A stretch of DNA of 64,000 nt from Mycosphaerella arachidis. Its lineage: Eukaryota; Ascomycota; Dothideomycetes; Mycosphaerellales; Mycosphaerellaceae. The stretch spans positions 1 through 64,000 of the forward strand of contig LIHB01000077.1 of the NCBI GenBank assembly GCA_001297265.1. The letters run 5' to 3'. A program made the position numbers and the translations under genes. Below the pieces are notes generated by a model. That model made no database searches. It was not told the origin of the DNA and saw only the letters and a list, made by a program, of their open reading frames with translations. Positions 21,942-32,658 of the stretch are shown here, piece by piece (positions within the stretch are counted from its first letter, which is position 1; the number at the start of each line of letters is the position of its first letter).

Positions 21942-22612
21942 ATGTGAGATATTGGGAGGAGACGGAGAAAGACAGCATCAAAGCCACAGTCTCGAACCAC
22001 AAAAGCGCGATCCTAAAGTGGGATAAAGCAGGAGTATCCGCCGCCAAAGGAGACTATGTTGCCAACGAACAAAACGCCCACAAGCCAACCCACGAGAAAG
22101 CTATAAGGTATGGGTCAAGGCAAGGCGGGCGAAAAGCGGAAGAATATCTAGCATTAGCGACAGCGTTCTTGAAATACCAAGTACGACGCGAATGGATGTC
22201 GAATGAGAGATCGTGATTATAATATTCATGAAACCAGACCTCTACCTCAACTCTCTATGAGAGCGCTAACCGTCGTAATAGAAAACGAGTACAGGCAATC
22301 AATGGTCGACGAGCAGAATCCCAGTCCGCCTACTGAAGCGGAAATGTGCGGTTCTCTGTCTGCAGAACGCACGAAAGCAGTTCAGAGCTTCAGCGTGGCA
22401 TCAACTGATCGATCCTGACAAGGGACGTCTCAGCGACCCCGCCACAACTCGACTTCTATCGATGGACTGAATAGCAAAGACACCCATATATCCATCATTC
22501 TATATGCCCGCAGAGAATAAAGGTCACGTGCGCCCCTCGGAGGATGCATGGCTCCACACGGTTGCCTGGTGCTGCCTTAGATCCAGCAGGATCGACAACA
22601 GGGCGATGTCAG
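21942..22612. other. Intergenic between SmB and the 2EXR-like gene
   Basis: About 670 bp holding the 3' end of SmB and the upstream region of the next gene. Short open frames only; no domain seen. Confidence 0.4.
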
Positions 22613-22620
22613 TATATAAG
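22613..22620 (+). promoter_or_regulatory. TATA box of the 2EXR-like gene
   Basis: TATATAAG lies 40-47 bp before the ATG at 22660. Its position argues that the upstream in-frame ATGs (one at 22606 overlapping this box) are not used and that the transcript starts close to 22645. Confidence 0.5.
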
Positions 22621-22659
22621 CCTTTCGATGCCAAACCGTACTTGCTACACCTCAACGCA

Positions 22660-23331
22660 ATGGCACGCACTCGGCCAACTCCACGTCTTTCGGAACTCAA
22701 ACGAAAAGCTGCGACAACCTCGCCACCTCAAGAACAGCCATTCAAATTACCTCGACTCGGGGACACAACCAGTTTCCCTTTCCTTTCCCTTCCCCGCGAA
22801 CTACGAGATGAAATCTACCGCTACGTCCTCCTTGGCCGCGCCGCCCTCCTCTCTACTTCAAAAGCCCAGGCTCTCACCATTTCCTCGCCTCTGATTGCCG
22901 TGAATCCACAAATCTGCGAAGAATTCCACGATGCGCTCCTCTCCCACTCCCAAGTCATAACGACAGACGTGAACAACTACAATTTCGCCCACGTCGTGAC
23001 GTTCCTGAACCGACTGAGTGAAGCTCAGCTGGCACGTCTCCAATCTCCCTCTCATGACTCCGTCCCCACGCGTCGGACAATCAAGATTACGCTCTCTTTC
23101 ACGCCCGCAGCAAAGAATTGCAGGACGAACTTGAATCGCTGGCTGGACAGATTCGACGTAGAGGAGAAGCGAGGGAAGGAGATTCAGGTCGACTATGATG
23201 CGGAAATCAAGCCACGGGATGGGAGTCGCAAGAATCGACCTTATCATAGGACAAGCGCGAGCCAGAGGTGGACGGAGGAGGCGAGAAAGATTGAGAGGGC
23301 CCAGCAGGTTCCTAGGGAATGGTATGGATAG
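22660..23331 (+). CDS. 2EXR / F-box-like domain protein
   Basis: A single exon encodes 223 residues. The frame is open further upstream, but the ATG at 22660 is preferred because a TATA box sits 40 bp ahead and the peptide then opens with a Pro/Arg/Lys-rich MARTRPTPRLSEL segment typical of the family. The hallmark is at residues 39-58, FPFLSLPRELRDEIYRYVLL, followed by NPQICEEFHDALLSHSQVIT. This short F-box-like/2EXR motif begins many expanded families of unknown function in dothideomycetes and eurotiomycetes. The remainder, including RRTIKITLSFTPAAKN and a basic C-terminus ending PREWYG, has no assigned role. Protein interaction is the likely activity. Confidence 0.75.
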   Translation: MARTRPTPRLSELKRKAATTSPPQEQPFKLPRLGDTTSFPFLSLPRELRDEIYRYVLLGRAALLSTSKAQALTISSPLIAVNPQICEEFHDALLSHSQVITTDVNNYNFAHVVTFLNRLSEAQLARLQSPSHDSVPTRRTIKITLSFTPAAKNCRTNLNRWLDRFDVEEKRGKEIQVDYDAEIKPRDGSRKNRPYHRTSASQRWTEEARKIERAQQVPREWYG

Positions 23332-23616
23332 GAGTGGAAGACGGGGAGGGGTTGATATTGAACGAGGGTGTGTTGAGATGAGAGGCAGAGCAAACGGGAA
23401 TGGAGACGTGTAGAACGGGAAGAGTGTTTTCGTGAGGATCGTTTCGTATTCCAAGGCATGAGCTCAGGTGCTCGTTATGGTATGTTCTATCTTGCAAATT
23501 CCAGGTCGCCGCCCTATATACTACCAAGTAGTGTCGACTGTGGTGAGCTCCAGATGGCTTTCCAAAGAGGCTCAGACCACCAAGTGATCGATCTGCAGTG
23601 CTGAATTCGCGCGAGT

Positions 23617-24307
23617 TCACAAGCCTGGAGCACGTTTGCCGTTGATGGCCTTGAGCTGGACATCGCTGTAAACTAATATCAGTGCTGTGCCAATATCAAG
23701 CAGAGCTCTCGGAGCACTCACAAAACGAGGGTGGCATTTGGTGGGATGAGGCCTGGGAAGCCACGGTCACCGTATGCATAGTCACTGTACAGTTGTGAGC
23801 GCTGCAAGGTGATCTGTTCCTTGTAATATCAGCTTACCCAGTGATCGTGAGGGTGGCCTTCTCGCCGAGAGACATGCCACCATCGATGCTGAGAACGCCT
23901 TCGTCCCAGCCTGCGTGGAATCGTCAGTGCACGTTGTTCCGAAGTCGAGAAACGGCATTGGCTCACCCTTGATAACCTGGCCTACACCAATTCTGGTTTG
24001 AAAGTCGCCACGGCCGACAGATGAGTCGAACCTGTAGTTTGTCAACCGATGTGCTGGCGTGATACATCACTCACATGTGAACATACTGCTTCCCCTTGTG
24101 ATTGGGTGCCTTCTCATCAAAAAGATTACCAGTGTACTCCATAGTGATAGTGTCACCTTCCTTGGCGTAAGTCGTGCCGTCACCGTCCTGGAGCTTCTGC
24201 TTAGTGACACCCATATTGGCAGCTGTGAAATGAAATTTGCGAGTCGATGTACTAGTGAAGCTTCGAATAGCAGATGGCTTGAAGATGCGTGTTGTGTTTT
24301 TGAACAT
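23617..24307 (-). CDS. FPR1: FKBP-type peptidyl-prolyl cis-trans isomerase, two possible starts
   Basis: Exons: 24075-24307, 23967-24031, 23838-23910, 23722-23784 and 23617-23665, in phase. From the ATG at 24214 the product is a 129-residue single-domain FKBP12-type enzyme: KEGDTITMEYTGNLFDEKAP, FDSSVGRGDFQTRIGVGQVI, GWDEGVLSIDGGMSLGEKAT, DYAYGDRGFPGLIPPNATLV and a DVQLKAING tail. Active-site residues (Tyr, Phe-Asp, Val-Ile, Trp, Tyr, Phe) are all present. An in-frame ATG at 24307 adds 31 residues (MFKNTTRIFKPSAIRSFTST then RKFHFTAAN) that are basic, Ser/Thr-rich and free of acids, like a mitochondrial presequence. I report the longer form as the outer limit; cytosolic FKBP12 would start at 24214. 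A still earlier in-frame ATG at 24409 adds no sensible signal. Confidence 0.93.
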
Positions 24308-25879
24308 CACGAGGGAGGAGTGGGGTGTCAGGAAGAGGTCTTTAACCTTGACAGATGTCTTCGCTTCGGCAGAACTCTGTTGGACCCACCACGGCCCGGC
24401 GGGGTCCACATGCTACTCCGCGCACGAGCCAAGATTATGAACCACGCACGGTACGACCGCGATGTTTGAGCGCTTTTGCTGTGTGCTGTGCATCGAGACC
24501 GAGCTGTACGACTGCATAATAGAGACCGTATTCAAATTGAAATGAAAGATCGACTATGACCGGCGCAATGACCTGCAGCAGGTGCTGCCGAACCTTGCAT
24601 AGTGCTTACCTTTTCCTATGCGTCGGAGGGGCATTGGTGGGCCACATGGCATATCGTATCTGCAGCGGCTGTGTTTGGCAGGGACGGGAATCCACCCTGT
24701 TGGGGCTGGCCGGAACGACTGCGAGTGTTTGAGACATGTGCATTGCAGCAGCAGTCGGCTGCGGTACACAGTGCAAGTCTTGCGCGTTCCTGACAGTGCC
24801 TGGCGTGGTGAGATCGGCGAGGATGCATCGTTGCTGAGACGATGGCGTTGTGCTGCTGTCACGAATCGTTCTTGCTTGCCTCGTCTTGATGTGTGGTTGG
24901 TAGAAGGTGGGCAAGGAGCGAGAAGATCAAGCGACTTCGGCCAGGGTCCAAGACGATCTTTGGAGACTTCACCTGTCTTCGAACGTGTTCTAGATGTCTC
25001 CAATGCATCTCGTACCAAGCATTGTGCATTATCTGCCAGAAGCTATTGCAGCGCCGTTCTTTCTTCTGTTGCTCGTTGAGGTGTTCGTAGAGCGATGTTA
25101 GACCCAAGGAGCTGCATGTGGTTCTATCAGACCACCGCCGTACGCGAGTCAATGGGCGAATTGCGTCTAGGCATCCTTTGCGAAGTTCAGGCGGATGCTC
25201 GATGTCAGTGGTGCGGCGAGTGGCACGGGGATGGTGTACAATCTTCATGCCATGCATTCGGGTAACGAGGATGTATCATCTAGATGCAACATATAATGCT
25301 CACTAGATCAGACGGAAAGTTGCTCACACTGCAGCCGCGAGTCAGATTTAGAGAGATTGGCGATGTACGCGCCGTCTGCTTCCCTGATCATCATAGCTTT
25401 GGCAAACAACTGTCGCCTTGCAAAAGCTGGACGCAGAGGTTGGTGGTCGGCATGTATTCACACGCAGCCCAGCATGCAACACGGGCGCTTGGCAGTCGTT
25501 TGTGAAGACAGCGTTGTTCCCGAGCTATGCTGTCCAAGCATGGCATGTCCTCAATAGATACAATGACGGTGCGGGCCGGGCTCTGAAGTCGTCGTCTAGT
25601 CATTCGCATGCAGATGCATCGTGTCATCGCGGCTCCCGGCAATACGCAGGCTCAATTGCGCAGTGGAGGAAATCCGACCGGTCGCGTTGAATGTCGATCC
25701 TGCCAATGCGCAGCAACGCAGGACGTCGTCTTTCAACACCAAGAGGGACGCATTGCGATGGCGCCAATGCCTATTGCCAGCCGACAATGGCTCTTCGCAC
25801 CAACGTCAAGGTAGTGGGGCTCCAGGTCTGGTGTGGAGATGTCCCTGGGAAGAGCCACAGAGTCGTGAACGTTCAGGAT
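24308..25879. other. 1.6 kb intergenic region
   Basis: It contains the FKBP promoter and the 3' end of HIS2. One minus-strand open frame (24859-25257, 132 codons from an ATG) encodes a helix-like basic peptide containing LYEHLNEQQKKERRCNSFW, but no family is recognised and no supporting splice structure is seen. Otherwise nothing. Confidence 0.35.
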
Positions 25880-26859
25880 TTAGCTCGAGAAAAATCGATG
25901 GTCGCGAACGTCCGACCACCACACTCTCTCCCAGCATACATTCGGAAATCGATCATCGTGAATTTTGCTCTTCTCCGTAGTCGGTGTCAGGCGATACAGC
26001 TCCGTCAGGCCAGCCCTCATGACATTGTTGTTCCAGGTCTTGTCGTAGTTGAGGCCGACTTGGTCGATGCCATGGCTGTCGTCAGACAAGGTGAAGCGAC
26101 CTCCAAGTGCCCTGAATGCCTGCAGGAGAGTCAACGATGTTGGGAGCATGCTGGCATGAAGGGACTCACTTTACAAATATCGCTTTGGGGATATGCTTCG
26201 AGCATGCCCTTACGGATGGCACTTGTATTCAGCTCAAGGACACCGCCATAAGACGCAATGAAGTTGAGATTGCGCATGATCTTCTCCCAGACAGCAGGCC
26301 AAGTATTCATGCTGCGGTCTGGCTGGTCGCTCTTGAGGCGAATCAGGTCGAAGTGACCTACCAAAGGAGGCTTGAGAGCATTGAGCATATCAAACTGTGA
26401 GTCAAAGTAATCTTCAAAGACGCGCTCATCTGTCCCGCCCGCGACCTCGCGAGCTTTATGGTAGTACTCTGTGTCGTAGTCGATAGGAAGTGTATGCACA
26501 TGATGAACGCTTCCGACAAAGAGATCTACTTCATACTTCTCCAATAGGTCCTGAATCAGTGGAAGAGAATACTCGCGAATCCATTCGCCCTCAAACCCGA
26601 CCAGAAGCTGAATCTGATCTGCATACTTCTGCTGCAGTCTGCGAGCTTCATGGTAGAAATCATCGAACAGCTTGGCCAGTGTTTCCGGGGTGTGCTCTTC
26701 AGCTTCTCCAGGATAGAAGTCCACCTCCTGGCGTGCTATATGTTCCGTGAGGCAGAAGGTGGACATTTTCTTGCTGATGGCTGTCTGTACGACTTCCTCA
26801 AGTGTGCTAGTGGCATGGCCGCAGAACTGGCCAGAGTGTGAGTGGTGTGACCAAGGCAT
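25880..26859 (-). CDS. HIS2: Histidinol-phosphatase (PHP family)
   Basis: Two exons, 26170-26859 and 25880-26119, with a 50 bp phase-0 intron, encode 309 residues. The N-terminus MPWSHHSHSGQFCGHA carries the HxH metal motif; further ligands are in LTEHIAR, LLVGFEGEWI, LFVGSVHHVHT, VGHFDLIRL and LSDDSHGIDQVGLNYD. This is the eukaryotic PHP-type enzyme that dephosphorylates L-histidinol phosphate to histidinol, the penultimate step block of histidine synthesis in the cytosol, using bound divalent metals. Length matches the yeast enzyme closely. It is divergent from the Chk2-type kinase gene, with 509 bp between start codons containing a duplicated 30 bp segment. Confidence 0.96.
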
Positions 26860-26977
26860 CTTGGGTAGGGAAGGTCGGGGACGGCAAGAAGGTGGTGTGT
26901 CACCAAACGTAGTCCTGCTGCCGAGCTCCCTCAACTTCGCACGAGGCGAAAGTGGAACGCAGCCAAGCCAAGACTTC

Positions 26978-27037
26978 CTCGTTGATAGGATGGTAAACAC
27001 GCTGACACTCGTTGGTAGAATGGTAAACACGCTGTCA
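26978..27037. repeat. 30 bp direct duplication in the HIS2/CHK2 intergenic region
   Basis: Segments 26978-27007 and 27008-27037 match at 27 of 30 positions, sharing the core ATGGTAAACACGCTG, and a third partial copy (CTTGTTG) follows. It lies midway in the 509 bp between two divergent start codons, so any bound factor could act on both genes. Confidence 0.85.
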
Positions 27038-27368
27038 CTTGTTGTTTGATGCGTGTCAGCAAAACGTCGATGAGTGGCCAGCGCGATGGGATGCAGGGAT
27101 CGTCGGCAAATCGAATCCGCCGCCAATCGAGTTGACCCCAGAGCTCCCCCATGGCCGGTGTACAGATTGAAGGTGGAAGAACTTCCTGACGCCGACGCGG
27201 CCGACAGCTTCATCAACCACAAGAATGAACTGACATTGTACAAGGCGCATCGCTGAAGCATTCCGTCTTGAGATATCGACAGGACTGTGACGGGAATCCC
27301 CGCCGGGAGGGTTTGGTGAAGGGACTCCAGCGCTTGTCTTACCACTCCCCCCGAAACAAATATCCAGT

Positions 27369-29574
27369 ATGGCGCCTCAGGCACAGGACCAGAATGGCTC
27401 GTTGAAGCGCGCACGAGTAAGGCTACTACAGCATAGCATTGGGAAATGGTCTTGGTTAACACAGCGAGTAGCAATCATCGGGAGAACAACCAGATGAACA
27501 GAAGAAAGTACGACGATCCGCACGACTGTCAGTGAGCGAGAATGGAAATGGCCAAGAAGGAGTGAAACAAGGCCCACTGCCATCACCCGTCACACGACAT
27601 GGTACAGACCCGAGCGAGGGTGACAGCACAGAACCAGCCTGGACACCGCCCGTGCAGCCCATCGGACACCAGCCAGCGACACCACCAGCAGAGTCGCGCC
27701 GACCCAATGGAATTTCATCGCCGCCGAATGACACGCAGCCATACTCACAGTTCCTGGCGCCATCGAATGTCGCATACGAGGTCGACGACGAGGAAGGAGA
27801 GGGCGTTTGGGGCTATCTGGTACCCGTGCATGGCTTCTCCGAGCCACTGGTGTTGAGGAAGCGTGCAGCGTGTCCAGTACCCCTTCACTCCACTAGCAAG
27901 CCCAACGGAAAGCAGAGGGTGGCGAAGGACAAGTGGAAGAAGGAGGAGGAGAACTACGAGGTTGATAAGGGCAAGAATGGCACACCCGCAGGAGGTTATC
28001 TGCTTGGACGTCACCCCGAATGCGATCGCATTATCAATGTCCCGACCGTCAGCAATAGGCATTGTCTGTTCTTCTCGGAGAACAAGTCTGGCGACGCAAT
28101 TGCGGTGTTGGAAGACCTCAGCGGAAACGGCACGTACGTGAACGATGCATACGTCGGACGGAACAAGAGGCGTGAACTGCAAGACGGCGACGAGATATCG
28201 ATCCTCGACGAAGCCCGCTTCATCTTCAGGTACCCGCGGCGACGTGACCTGCATGCTAACGCATTCAGCAAGCAGTACAGCATACAAGGTCAGCTCGGCA
28301 AAGGTCACTTTGCGACAGTCTACCTAGCGCTGGAGAAGTGCAGCGGTACCCGGTTCGCGGTAAAGAAGTTTGAGAAGCGCAGTGGTCCTGGTGAGCGCAG
28401 CAAAGTGGAAGGCCTGCAGCAAGAGATTGCAGTCCTCATGGGCGTCAGCCACCCGAACCTACTATGTTTGAAGGACACGTTCGACGAGCAGGACGGCGTC
28501 TACCTTGTGTTAGAGCTGGCACCCGAAGGCGAGCTGTTCAATTGGATAGTGATGAAGCAGAAGCTGTCGGAAGTCGAGACTCGAAAGATCTTCATTCAGC
28601 TGTTCCAAGGCGTGAAGTACCTGGTATGTTTCACATCGACCTTCTCCCGCGAGACTGACTAACGCATTTGCCAGCACGAGCGCAACATCGTACATCGAGA
28701 CATCAAGCCTGAGAACATTCTGCTGCTTGACAAGGAGCTCAACATCAAGATTGCCGACTTTGGCCTCGCTAAGATCATCGGAGAGGAGTCGTTTACCACC
28801 ACATTGTGCGGCACACCATCATACGTTGCACCAGAGATCCTCGAGCAGACCAACCGGCGGCGGTATACTCGCGCTGTGGATGTCTGGAGCTTGGGCGTCG
28901 TCCTCTACATTTGTCTTTGTGGCTTCCCTCCCTTCTCGGATGAGCTCTACTCCCCAGAGAATCCCTACACACTCAGCCAGCAGATCAAGATGGGTCGGTT
29001 CGACTACCCGTCACCGTACTGGGACTCTGTCGGAGATCCCGCACTGGACCTCATCGACCGCATGCTCACCGTGGATGTCGAGAAGCGCATCTCGATTGAC
29101 GAGTGTCTCGAGCACCCCTGGCTCACGCAACGTCCTCCAGTCAGCGTCACCGACAGCACCGATGGCCTGACTGGCGCGTTCTCAGGCCTGGACTTCTCGA
29201 AGCGTAAGCCGCAGCGCGAGCGCACAATGTTGTCGAGTATCAACGACGTCAAGGTCGACCACGTCATTGACAGTCAGCCTGATCTGCCACCCGTGAAAGT
29301 CTGGGACAAGAACGGTGGACAGTACCATACCCAACGTCCTGCGAGTCAGCGGCAGGCCGCAAGATTAGCGAAGGAGAAGAAGAAGCTTGGGCATGTCGAG
29401 AGAACAGTCGAGCCGGCACCTGACGCGGCTAGAAACCCGCAGGAATTCATGGAGATGGGTGGCAGAGGTGATCAGGTGCTGTTTGAGGAGGGTAATGGCC
29501 ACAGCATTTATCCGAATGAGACCATCCGAGCTGGCCCAGCCGAAGAGAAGGAGAAAGAAGTGAACGATTGCTAA
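27369..29574 (+). CDS. CHK2: Chk2/Cds1-type FHA-domain checkpoint kinase
   Basis: Exons 27369-27416, 27472-28623 and 28675-29574 give 699 residues. The first intron must use the TAG acceptor at 27469-27471; the CAG eight bases upstream would lead to a stop within 15 codons. Residues 1-125 are disordered, with TQ and SQ sites (NDTQPYSQF). One FHA domain covers about 185-270: YLLGRHPECDRIINVPTVSN, RHCLFF and DLSGNGTYVNDAYVGRNKR. The kinase domain starts near 285: LGKGHFATVYLA, FAVKKFEK, NIVHRDIKPENILL, IADFGLAKII, TTLCGTPSYVAPEIL and VDVWSLGVVLYICLCGFPPF. A basic C-terminal tail follows. One FHA before the kinase matches fission yeast Cds1 and animal Chk2 rather than two-FHA Rad53. It acts in the nucleus downstream of ATR/ATM kinases in the DNA-damage and replication checkpoint. 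Confidence 0.96.
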
Positions 29575-30632
29575 TAGGTAAAAGGAAAATCCATTCGGAT
29601 GAAGGCGGAGTGCACCTTGAGAGAGATGGATGGCGTTGCGGATGAATGAACACGGGTATACGAGATGCTTGTTACGCTGGCGAGGCTTTGTGGAAGGGAC
29701 GAGAAGCTTTCGCTCACTCGCAGTGGATAATGTACAGTACAGTGGAGTCAGAGATGAATCAAGACTAGGCATGCTGCTGTGTAAGGTCTTTGGAGCTTTG
29801 CTTCTCTTCAGGCGCAGACGCAGTATGGTAAGAGTGAAGCTGGGCCGGCAGAGCAATGTCTCCACGACCATGTCTGCTACTTGCATGCACGAGGCGCTTA
29901 CCACACGCTCTTCGAGCATGGTATGATCTATATACTCCTTCTCTGTCAGCACGTAATCGCGCGTCACGGTCGTGGAGAATGCGATCCAGACTTGGTTGAA
30001 CTTCCCAAACATCAACATCGCTCCAACATGGACATCTTACCCTTCCAGGCCAATGCTCGCATTACCCTCGCGATCCGCAGAGCATGCAGTGCGTAGCCTT
30101 AGGCGCTTCGCACGCATGCACGACCTACCGGCCAGGTTGGCTTACAATTCCAACGCGAGATGTGTTAACCAAATGGTACAGAAAGATCGTAGACTCGAGC
30201 ATCTACGGCGACAGCACTCGTTGCCACTGTCAGATGGACTTACAGCTTTCGGGCACATGGACGCATCGGCAGAGTCGGCTCAAGAGAGTATCGCTTCTGA
30301 AGAACGGGTTCCAGGCTGGCAAGGCTAGCTGGAGTTCTAAGTCCATGGGTCGGGTAGTCTCTCATCACCTGAACTGTAGACTCCATCAGTAACGTGATTT
30401 GCTTCAATAACGGCAGAAGCTCTAGCGAGACAGAGGACGGGACTAGTAGCCGTGATGCCTAACGCTGTAGTAGTACGGTCCCGCCCAGAGAGTGACATGA
30501 GTGAGTTATGTTATCATATGTGTGCTTGAACTGGGCATGACTAAGCTCCTCGGTACATGGTTTGTGTTACCTCCTACTCGCGACTCCCATCTTGCTGCTA
30601 TCTTCCAACTTGAACCTCCTTTCCGGTAGGCA
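29575..30632. other. 1.06 kb intergenic region
   Basis: No gene seen. A stretch at 29728-29745 contains a TGTACAGTACAGT palindrome-like motif that recurs elsewhere in the window. The right end must carry the promoter of the mitochondrial hypothetical. Confidence 0.4.
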
Positions 30633-31802
30633 ATGCCAGCGCTTACACTGCGGCCGTCTCTCCGTCCAATCATCGCCCTCGCACCTATACGGCCTGTAGT
30701 AAGCACAGCACCTTTCGCATCATCACGACAGCATCGCAAAGCCAGCACGGGGCGCGATCAATCGGGAACCCAGGGTCGGCCACGAGCACGAAGGGATAAG
30801 ACTAAGCCTACCATTGAAGATTTTGAACGATTGGCAAAGGTTGGAAAGGCGGGACCCGACAAGGCAACGGCTCTTCTACAGCAATCGCAGGAGACGCTCG
30901 CTTGCCTCCCACTGGATGAGCGGAAGGAGAAGGCGGCAGCTGCAGGCGGTGGGCGGATCTTCCAATGGCTACGGACACAGCGGGATGTAATGACACGAGC
31001 GCAACACCTGTCGGGACGTTTAGCTGGTGCTCTGTGCTGGCATCTCGAGGCAGAAGGCTTGAACGATCATGTATGGAAGTGGATTGATATTATGGAGGAC
31101 TCGATGGCTACAGATTCTTGCAAACATGACCATCACCACCAGATGATGTGGGCAGGTCGCTTGCTCGCTGCTCTGGTAGCAGCCAAGATCGAATGGCATC
31201 CAGAGAAGAACCCAGAGGCTGGCCTCGAAGTGCTCATGCATGCAATCGCGAGATATCCGCGCAGTCGAGACAAGGGTGGCATACGGTGGTCCACTGCTTT
31301 GACGGACGTCACGGAGGCTTTGCAGCGAGCAGACACTGTGCCCTGTTCTGAGCACATGTTCGAGCAATTCATTGACGTCCTATCCAAGATGGACACAGGC
31401 TCGCCCCGGCGTCGGGCTAAACGGCTCGCGTTTTCCCTGCTCTATCACCCTACCAAGCCAAACGTCGAGCCAGCTCTCCAACACTGGCGCGAGGCAAGCG
31501 CCCGGCGAGCGGAGCATTCAAAGTCTATCGATGCTCCCGCCCGAATAGCTCAAGTGCCCTTCCTCCTGCGCGCGGCCTACATCCTGCGATACGCAAAGCG
31601 AGTAGCGGACGCCACATGGCTCGAGAAAATGGTGCGAGATGGACATCGTAAACAGTGGGGAGAAAGGGGCGCCATCAAGCGTGCTCTGGACTGGGATCCC
31701 AAGCTTGCTATGGTTCGGCAAGGCTCCGTGAACGCAGATAGGGATCTGCTGCAGGCGTGGGATCTCGCTTTCGAGCCGAGGAAGAGATGGCGCTGGACCT
31801 AA
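30633..31802 (+). CDS. Hypothetical protein with mitochondrial presequence
   Basis: A single exon encodes 389 residues from an ATG at 30633. Residues 1-45 (MPALTLRPSLRPIIALAPIR, then RQHRKAST) are basic, hydroxylated and lack acids, a strong mitochondrial targeting profile. The rest is mostly alpha-helical with repeats of helix-turn spacing resembling PPR/TPR arrays (for example HMFEQFIDVLSKMD, MWAGRLLAALVAAKIEWH, LQHWREASARRAEH), but no repeat is clean enough to call. The C-terminus ends FEPRKRWRWT. A role in mitochondrial RNA or translation would fit such architecture and is only inference. No family was recognised. Confidence 0.75.
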   Translation: MPALTLRPSLRPIIALAPIRPVVSTAPFASSRQHRKASTGRDQSGTQGRPRARRDKTKPTIEDFERLAKVGKAGPDKATALLQQSQETLACLPLDERKEKAAAAGGGRIFQWLRTQRDVMTRAQHLSGRLAGALCWHLEAEGLNDHVWKWIDIMEDSMATDSCKHDHHHQMMWAGRLLAALVAAKIEWHPEKNPEAGLEVLMHAIARYPRSRDKGGIRWSTALTDVTEALQRADTVPCSEHMFEQFIDVLSKMDTGSPRRRAKRLAFSLLYHPTKPNVEPALQHWREASARRAEHSKSIDAPARIAQVPFLLRAAYILRYAKRVADATWLEKMVRDGHRKQWGERGAIKRALDWDPKLAMVRQGSVNADRDLLQAWDLAFEPRKRWRWT

Positions 31803-32658
31803 GAGCGCTCCTAGTGTGTACCCCCACAGCGCATCAGCTTGGTGCACCGAGGCCAAAGGCACGAATTCACATTCTGTTCGTCAGCGTTGCTTGTTGTTAG
31901 GCCGACGTTTGAACTCGAGTTGGTCCCGCACTGTGACTGATCACTCCGACAGACAAGGCCGAACGAATCTGCTCTCAAACTTTATGCGGAGCAGAAGAAA
32001 AACAATCACATCCATGCATGGTAAGTTTTTGTCCACTTGTGACGGCCGTCCGACAGACAGATAGACTACGATGTTTCTACCAACTGCAGAACGTTCAGCG
32101 GGTGAAGCGCTTCAATTTGTGTCAGACAAGTCATATGCGGAATCAGGTGCAGCCGTGGGTGGCAAGTGAACTCGTTGATAGCCTCTTCGGTTGGAATTTA
32201 GAGATCGAGCCGCTGTCCTCTGCTGGGTGACAATCCCGGCTGCTGTTTCTATGGCACCGGATACATCACGAACCCTCTCCCAGATGTGGCAACCTTGGGG
32301 TCCCAGCGGCGTTGCGAAGATATGCGTGGCCTACGACACTGGATCGACACAGCCCCAATTGTGATTCGCTCGATAGTCGAGGCGGAGGCAAAGGCAGAGG
32401 CAGGGTAAGGTACACAGGGACACGCAGAACCAAAGAGGGTAGAGACTGTACAGTACATTAAGGGCATATCACTCATGAGACTCTATACAATATTACCAAT
32501 GCCATGGCCAGTACTGTGTCTCCTCTAGGCTTTTCCCGCTTTCGTCAGCCCATCAAGAGCGAGACTCGGGCCACGCCGGGCCCTTTGTACTTCTGCACAC
32601 CTGTATTGCCCTCCCTGTACGCCGCGCTGAAAAGATGTTGCGATGGAAAATATGGCAC
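31803..32658. other. Convergent intergenic region
   Basis: About 850 bp between converging 3' ends. ACTGTACAGTACAT at 32446-32459 belongs to the recurring palindrome family noted in the findings. No gene seen. Confidence 0.4.

Noticed and set aside
24307..24409. An FKBP start at 24409
   Set aside because: The extra 34 residues contain Trp, Asp and Glu and weaken both the presequence and family fit; starts at 24307 or 24214 are better.
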